This document shows positions 63,190 to 64,000 of a stretch of 64,000 bases of DNA, one piece after another. How positions within the stretch are numbered: the stretch's first letter is position 1; every line of letters starts with the position of its first letter. Below the pieces are notes generated by a model. That model did no database searches. It was not told where the DNA came from and worked only from the letters and a program-made list of their open reading frames with translations. This DNA comes from Polaribacter sp. Hel1_85 (GTDB taxonomy: Bacteria > Bacteroidota > Bacteroidia > Flavobacteriales > Flavobacteriaceae): positions 186,001 to 250,000 of the forward strand of contig NZ_JPDS01000003.1 in the NCBI RefSeq assembly GCF_000766795.1. The letters run 5' to 3'. The translations under genes were made by a program, and so were the position numbers.

Positions 63190-63711
63190 TTAATTTTTAA
63201 ACCTTGATAAAAAGATAGAATCGTTTTTTTTCTTTGCTGCGATTACTACTTGAACATCATCATTTGGAATTTCTACAGACAACACATAATGCTTAATAAA
63301 CCAAGTATTGTTCTTTTTCTCTAAAACTCCAGAACCTCTACAGGTTCCCATCCAAGTATCTAACAACTCATCAAACCAGACAAAATTTCTAGCATCATTT
63401 ACATAAACATTTCTTTCTAAAGCTTTAAAACTCCAAGCTTTTCCTTTATCAAAATATGGTTTACTAAAACTTTCGAATTGTTTTTTAGTCCAGTTTTCTG
63501 TAGCATCTGTTCCAATAAAAACAGAAATACTATCCATTTTACCAAAATAACCTTGGTAATTTGCGTCTGACGCTGCTTTATGCCAATCATCTAGCAAAGT
63601 ATTTACATTTGTTTTAATTAATGAGATTGTTTGTATTGGCGCAATTTCTTTTGCTGGTTTGCAACTTAAAAAAGAAACTGTTAATACTAGAGCTAAGAAA
63701 TGCTTTGTCAT
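63190..63711 (-). CDS. NTF2/SnoaL-like lipoprotein
   Basis: The 173-residue lipoprotein (Cys17, SFLSCKPA) has an NTF2-like cone fold: NTLLDDWHKAASDANYQGYFGKM, SVFIGTDATENWTKKQFESFSKPYFDKG, and ARNFVWFDELLDTWMGTCRGSGVLEKKNNTW as strands. This matches the SnoaL_3-type 'nuclear transport factor 2 family' proteins. No catalytic residues are certain. Its ATG overlaps the stop of the upstream gene by ATGA (63708-63711), so the two are coupled. Confidence 0.82.
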   Translation of the reverse strand: MTKHFLALVLTVSFLSCKPAKEIAPIQTISLIKTNVNTLLDDWHKAASDANYQGYFGKMDSISVFIGTDATENWTKKQFESFSKPYFDKGKAWSFKALERNVYVNDARNFVWFDELLDTWMGTCRGSGVLEKKNNTWFIKHYVLSVEIPNDDVQVVIAAKKKNDSIFLSRFKN

Positions 63712-64000
63712 ATTTTTTTCGGTTTAAAAAGCTTACTTTTAACAGGTAATCGCTTCTTTTTTAACAATTCTTCTTTCTTTATAAGATTGATAGATTTCTT
63801 GGAAACACTATCCATTTTTGTAGAATCTATACCAATATAATCTATTTCAATATCAATAGCGTCTTCAAAACGTTTTTTAGAAAGTATGGTATTTATTTTT
63901 GAATTTACAGAAGAAAATGCTGCTATTGTTTTATCTACTTGTAAGTTAACTTCTTCTGAAGTTATTGCTGGTATAAGTGTTAAATCTGCCAAACGTAATG
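63708..64000 (-). CDS. Unidentified protein, C-terminal part (runs off right edge)
   Basis: The frame is open to the window end, so only the last ~97 residues are seen. They read LRLADLTLIPAITSEEVNLQ and on through a helical region (DKTIAAFSSVNSKINTIL) to a Lys-rich end (KSKLFKPKKI). A TTG inside the frame at 63992 is not taken as the start. There is no recognisable domain. It is upstream of, and coupled to, the NTF2-like lipoprotein. Confidence 0.65.
   Translation of the reverse strand, partial: LRLADLTLIPAITSEEVNLQVDKTIAAFSSVNSKINTILSKKRFEDAIDIEIDYIGIDSTKMDSVSKKSINLIKKEELLKKKRLPVKSKLFKPKKI

Overview
The window reads as chromosomal DNA from a low-GC marine member of the Flavobacteriaceae (Bacteroidota), most like Polaribacter or Tenacibaculum. 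This is inferred from gene content, not from a marker-gene search. The signs are: bacteroidotal promoters (TTG, 19-nt spacer, TAnnTTTG) in front of several genes; no clear Shine-Dalgarno sequences; many short lipoproteins with a Cys at about position 17; a type IX secretion-type C-terminus on a 2138-residue exoprotein; a fused IcmF mutase; an OlsF-type ornithine lipid acyltransferase; and a PID-CTERM-like mini-protein.

Layout. 1-6.8 kb: histidine catabolism (hutU) with a DUF4136 lipoprotein, a small HExxH protein, and the cobalamin mutase-chaperone fusion icmF, whose two interdomain linkers contain palindromic repeat DNA read in frame. 6.8-11.5 kb: accessory block with a GbsR/MarR regulator and membrane/PNPOx operon, an R-body (RebB family) operon of four small genes, and a DUF3703 / 33-residue 11-Cys peptide / SigZ sigma factor set that looks like metal or thiol stress handling. 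11.5-19.6 kb: periplasmic sulfite-oxidase-like enzyme with a c-type cytochrome and a fatty acid hydroxylase, a dienelactone hydrolase, a methyltransferase, a flavin monooxygenase fused to a DnaJ-like zinc finger, and a cytidylyltransferase-GHMP kinase fusion. 19.9-22.2 kb: decayed IS1595, IS256 and IS982 fragments around a lipoprotein polysaccharide lyase candidate. 22.2-30.1 kb: a YgiQ-type radical SAM protein, a gene pair bracketed by inverted copies of a dispersed repeat, a CocE-type hydrolase, a DUF3667 protein, and an MFS transporter preceded by a structured leader with a short ORF and a terminator hairpin.

30.1-39.2 kb: paraoxonase-like protein, DUF lipoproteins, a stand-alone PilJ-type sensor between 21-nt direct repeats, mazG, olsF, aspartate kinase, fbp and sodB. 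39.5-42.1 kb: tRNA-Gly/tRNA-Leu operon, a receiver / Hpt / LytTR phosphorelay set without its kinase, and an Lrp regulator. 42.2-49.1 kb: housekeeping block (accC, accB, fabH, rpmF, DUF177, pdxA, ribE, a CAU tRNA, a polyprenyl synthetase), with a perfect palindrome over the fabH promoter. 49.2-56 kb: TetR-controlled tripartite RND efflux operon. 56-64 kb: giant endonuclease I exoprotein with near-identical internal repeats, recX, a third copy of the dispersed repeat, and two genes at the edge.

The best candidates for undescribed biology are the Cys-rich peptide/SigZ/DUF3703 module next to the R-body operon, the leader in front of the MFS transporter, and the repeat elements absorbed into icmF. 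No CRISPR array, rRNA, intact IS element or prophage was seen.
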